6,048 nucleotides of DNA from Modestobacter sp. (GTDB lineage Bacteria > Actinomycetota > Actinomycetes > Mycobacteriales > Geodermatophilaceae), in assembly GCA_025963425.1 (NCBI GenBank), contig JAOPUQ010000183.1:1-6048 (forward strand), read 5' to 3'. The position numbers were made by a program, and so were the translations under genes. Every line of letters starts with the position of its first letter. The stretch's first letter is position 1. A model generated the notes under the pieces. That model ran no database searches. It worked only from the letters and a program-made list of their open reading frames with translations, and was not told the origin of the DNA. Of this stretch, positions 5,951-6,048 are shown one piece after another.

Positions 5951-6048
5951 GTGCCGCTCTCCGAGCACGAGCAGCGTCTGCTGGAGCAGATCGAGCGTGC
6001 CCTCGTCGACGACGACCCGAAGTTCGCCTCGACCGTACGTACCGGTGA
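5951..6048 (+). CDS. DUF3040 domain-containing protein (copy 2), N-terminal part
   Basis: The GTG start is at 5951 with GGAGG at 5941-5945, 5 bases upstream. The 32 complete codons in the window encode MPLSEHEQRLLEQIERALVD and then DDPKFASTVRTG, identical to copy 1. The window ends two bases into the next codon; the terminal 'ggtga' is not an in-frame stop. The seven base differences from copy 1 are all synonymous, which points to an old duplication kept under protein-level selection or homogenised by partial gene conversion. The membrane segments and tail are outside the window, so whether the copies stay alike cannot be told. The function is as unknown as for copy 1. Confidence 0.88.
   Translation, partial: MPLSEHEQRLLEQIERALVDDDPKFASTVRTG

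Larger units (their letters stand above)
5823..6048 (+). repeat. Inverted repeat, right arm (second DUF3040 gene 5' end plus upstream region)
   Basis: This is the partner of the minus-strand arm 5392-5616. Homology begins at GACGACAGCC (5823-5832), continues through the promoter-like block, leader and ribosome binding site, and covers the 98 coding bases up to the window edge. The scattered, selectively placed differences show two diverged genuine copies, not a mirrored sequencing or assembly error. Confidence 0.9.

Noticed and set aside
5425..5968. Small open frames on both strands in the intergenic region
   Set aside because: They have no ribosome binding sites or recognisable protein patterns and are translations of the inverted arms and GC-rich spacer.
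6044..6048. Terminal 'ggtga' as a stop codon of DUF3040 copy 2
   Set aside because: The frame from GTG 5951 reads GGT followed by GA; copy 1 continues with an Asp codon at this place.

Overview
The window is very GC-rich DNA with strong G/C third-position codon bias, GTG starts and actinobacterial gene families (DUF3040, the MoxR/DUF58/transglutaminase operon). It suggests a high-GC actinomycete. The Geodermatophilaceae (Blastococcus, Geodermatophilus, Modestobacter) are a plausible guess that I cannot confirm from the sequence.

Layout. (1) Positions 1-3970, plus strand, hold one operon: the 3' end of a MoxR-type AAA+ ATPase gene, a complete DUF58 protein gene, and a complete TgpA-type membrane transglutaminase gene. 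DUF58 and TgpA overlap by 4 bases (ATGA). The three families form a recurrent module in which a AAA+ ATPase and a membrane-anchored DUF58 protein are thought to serve a membrane protein with an extracytoplasmic transglutaminase-like domain. (2) Positions 4036-4989, plus strand, hold a ribose-phosphate pyrophosphokinase homologue. It keeps the two-domain fold and several catalytic residues but has an altered PRPP-binding loop and other substitutions at normally invariant sites. (3) Positions 4990-5081 are a short convergent intergenic region with a GC hairpin. (4) Positions 5082-5489, minus strand, hold a complete DUF3040 two-TM membrane protein gene. (5) Positions 5490-5950 are a 461-base divergent intergenic region. 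(6) Positions 5951-6048, plus strand, are the first 32 codons of a second DUF3040 gene, which runs off the window.

The most striking structure is the inverted duplication at 5392-6048. Two DUF3040 genes stand head to head with identical first 32 residues, although the DNA differs at 7 third-codon positions. Their 5' regions are also conserved as inverted arms. In the best-conserved 60 bases upstream of each gene there are six differences. All six fall outside a promoter-like -35/-10 pair, outside the half-sites of a 9-base dyad (GGTGNCACC) next to the -10, and outside the stem of a GGCGG-N4-CCGCC leader hairpin. This looks like a duplicated gene whose promoter, operator and leader hairpin are under selection. 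I know of no description of this element.

No tRNA, rRNA, CRISPR array, insertion sequence or phage gene was seen.
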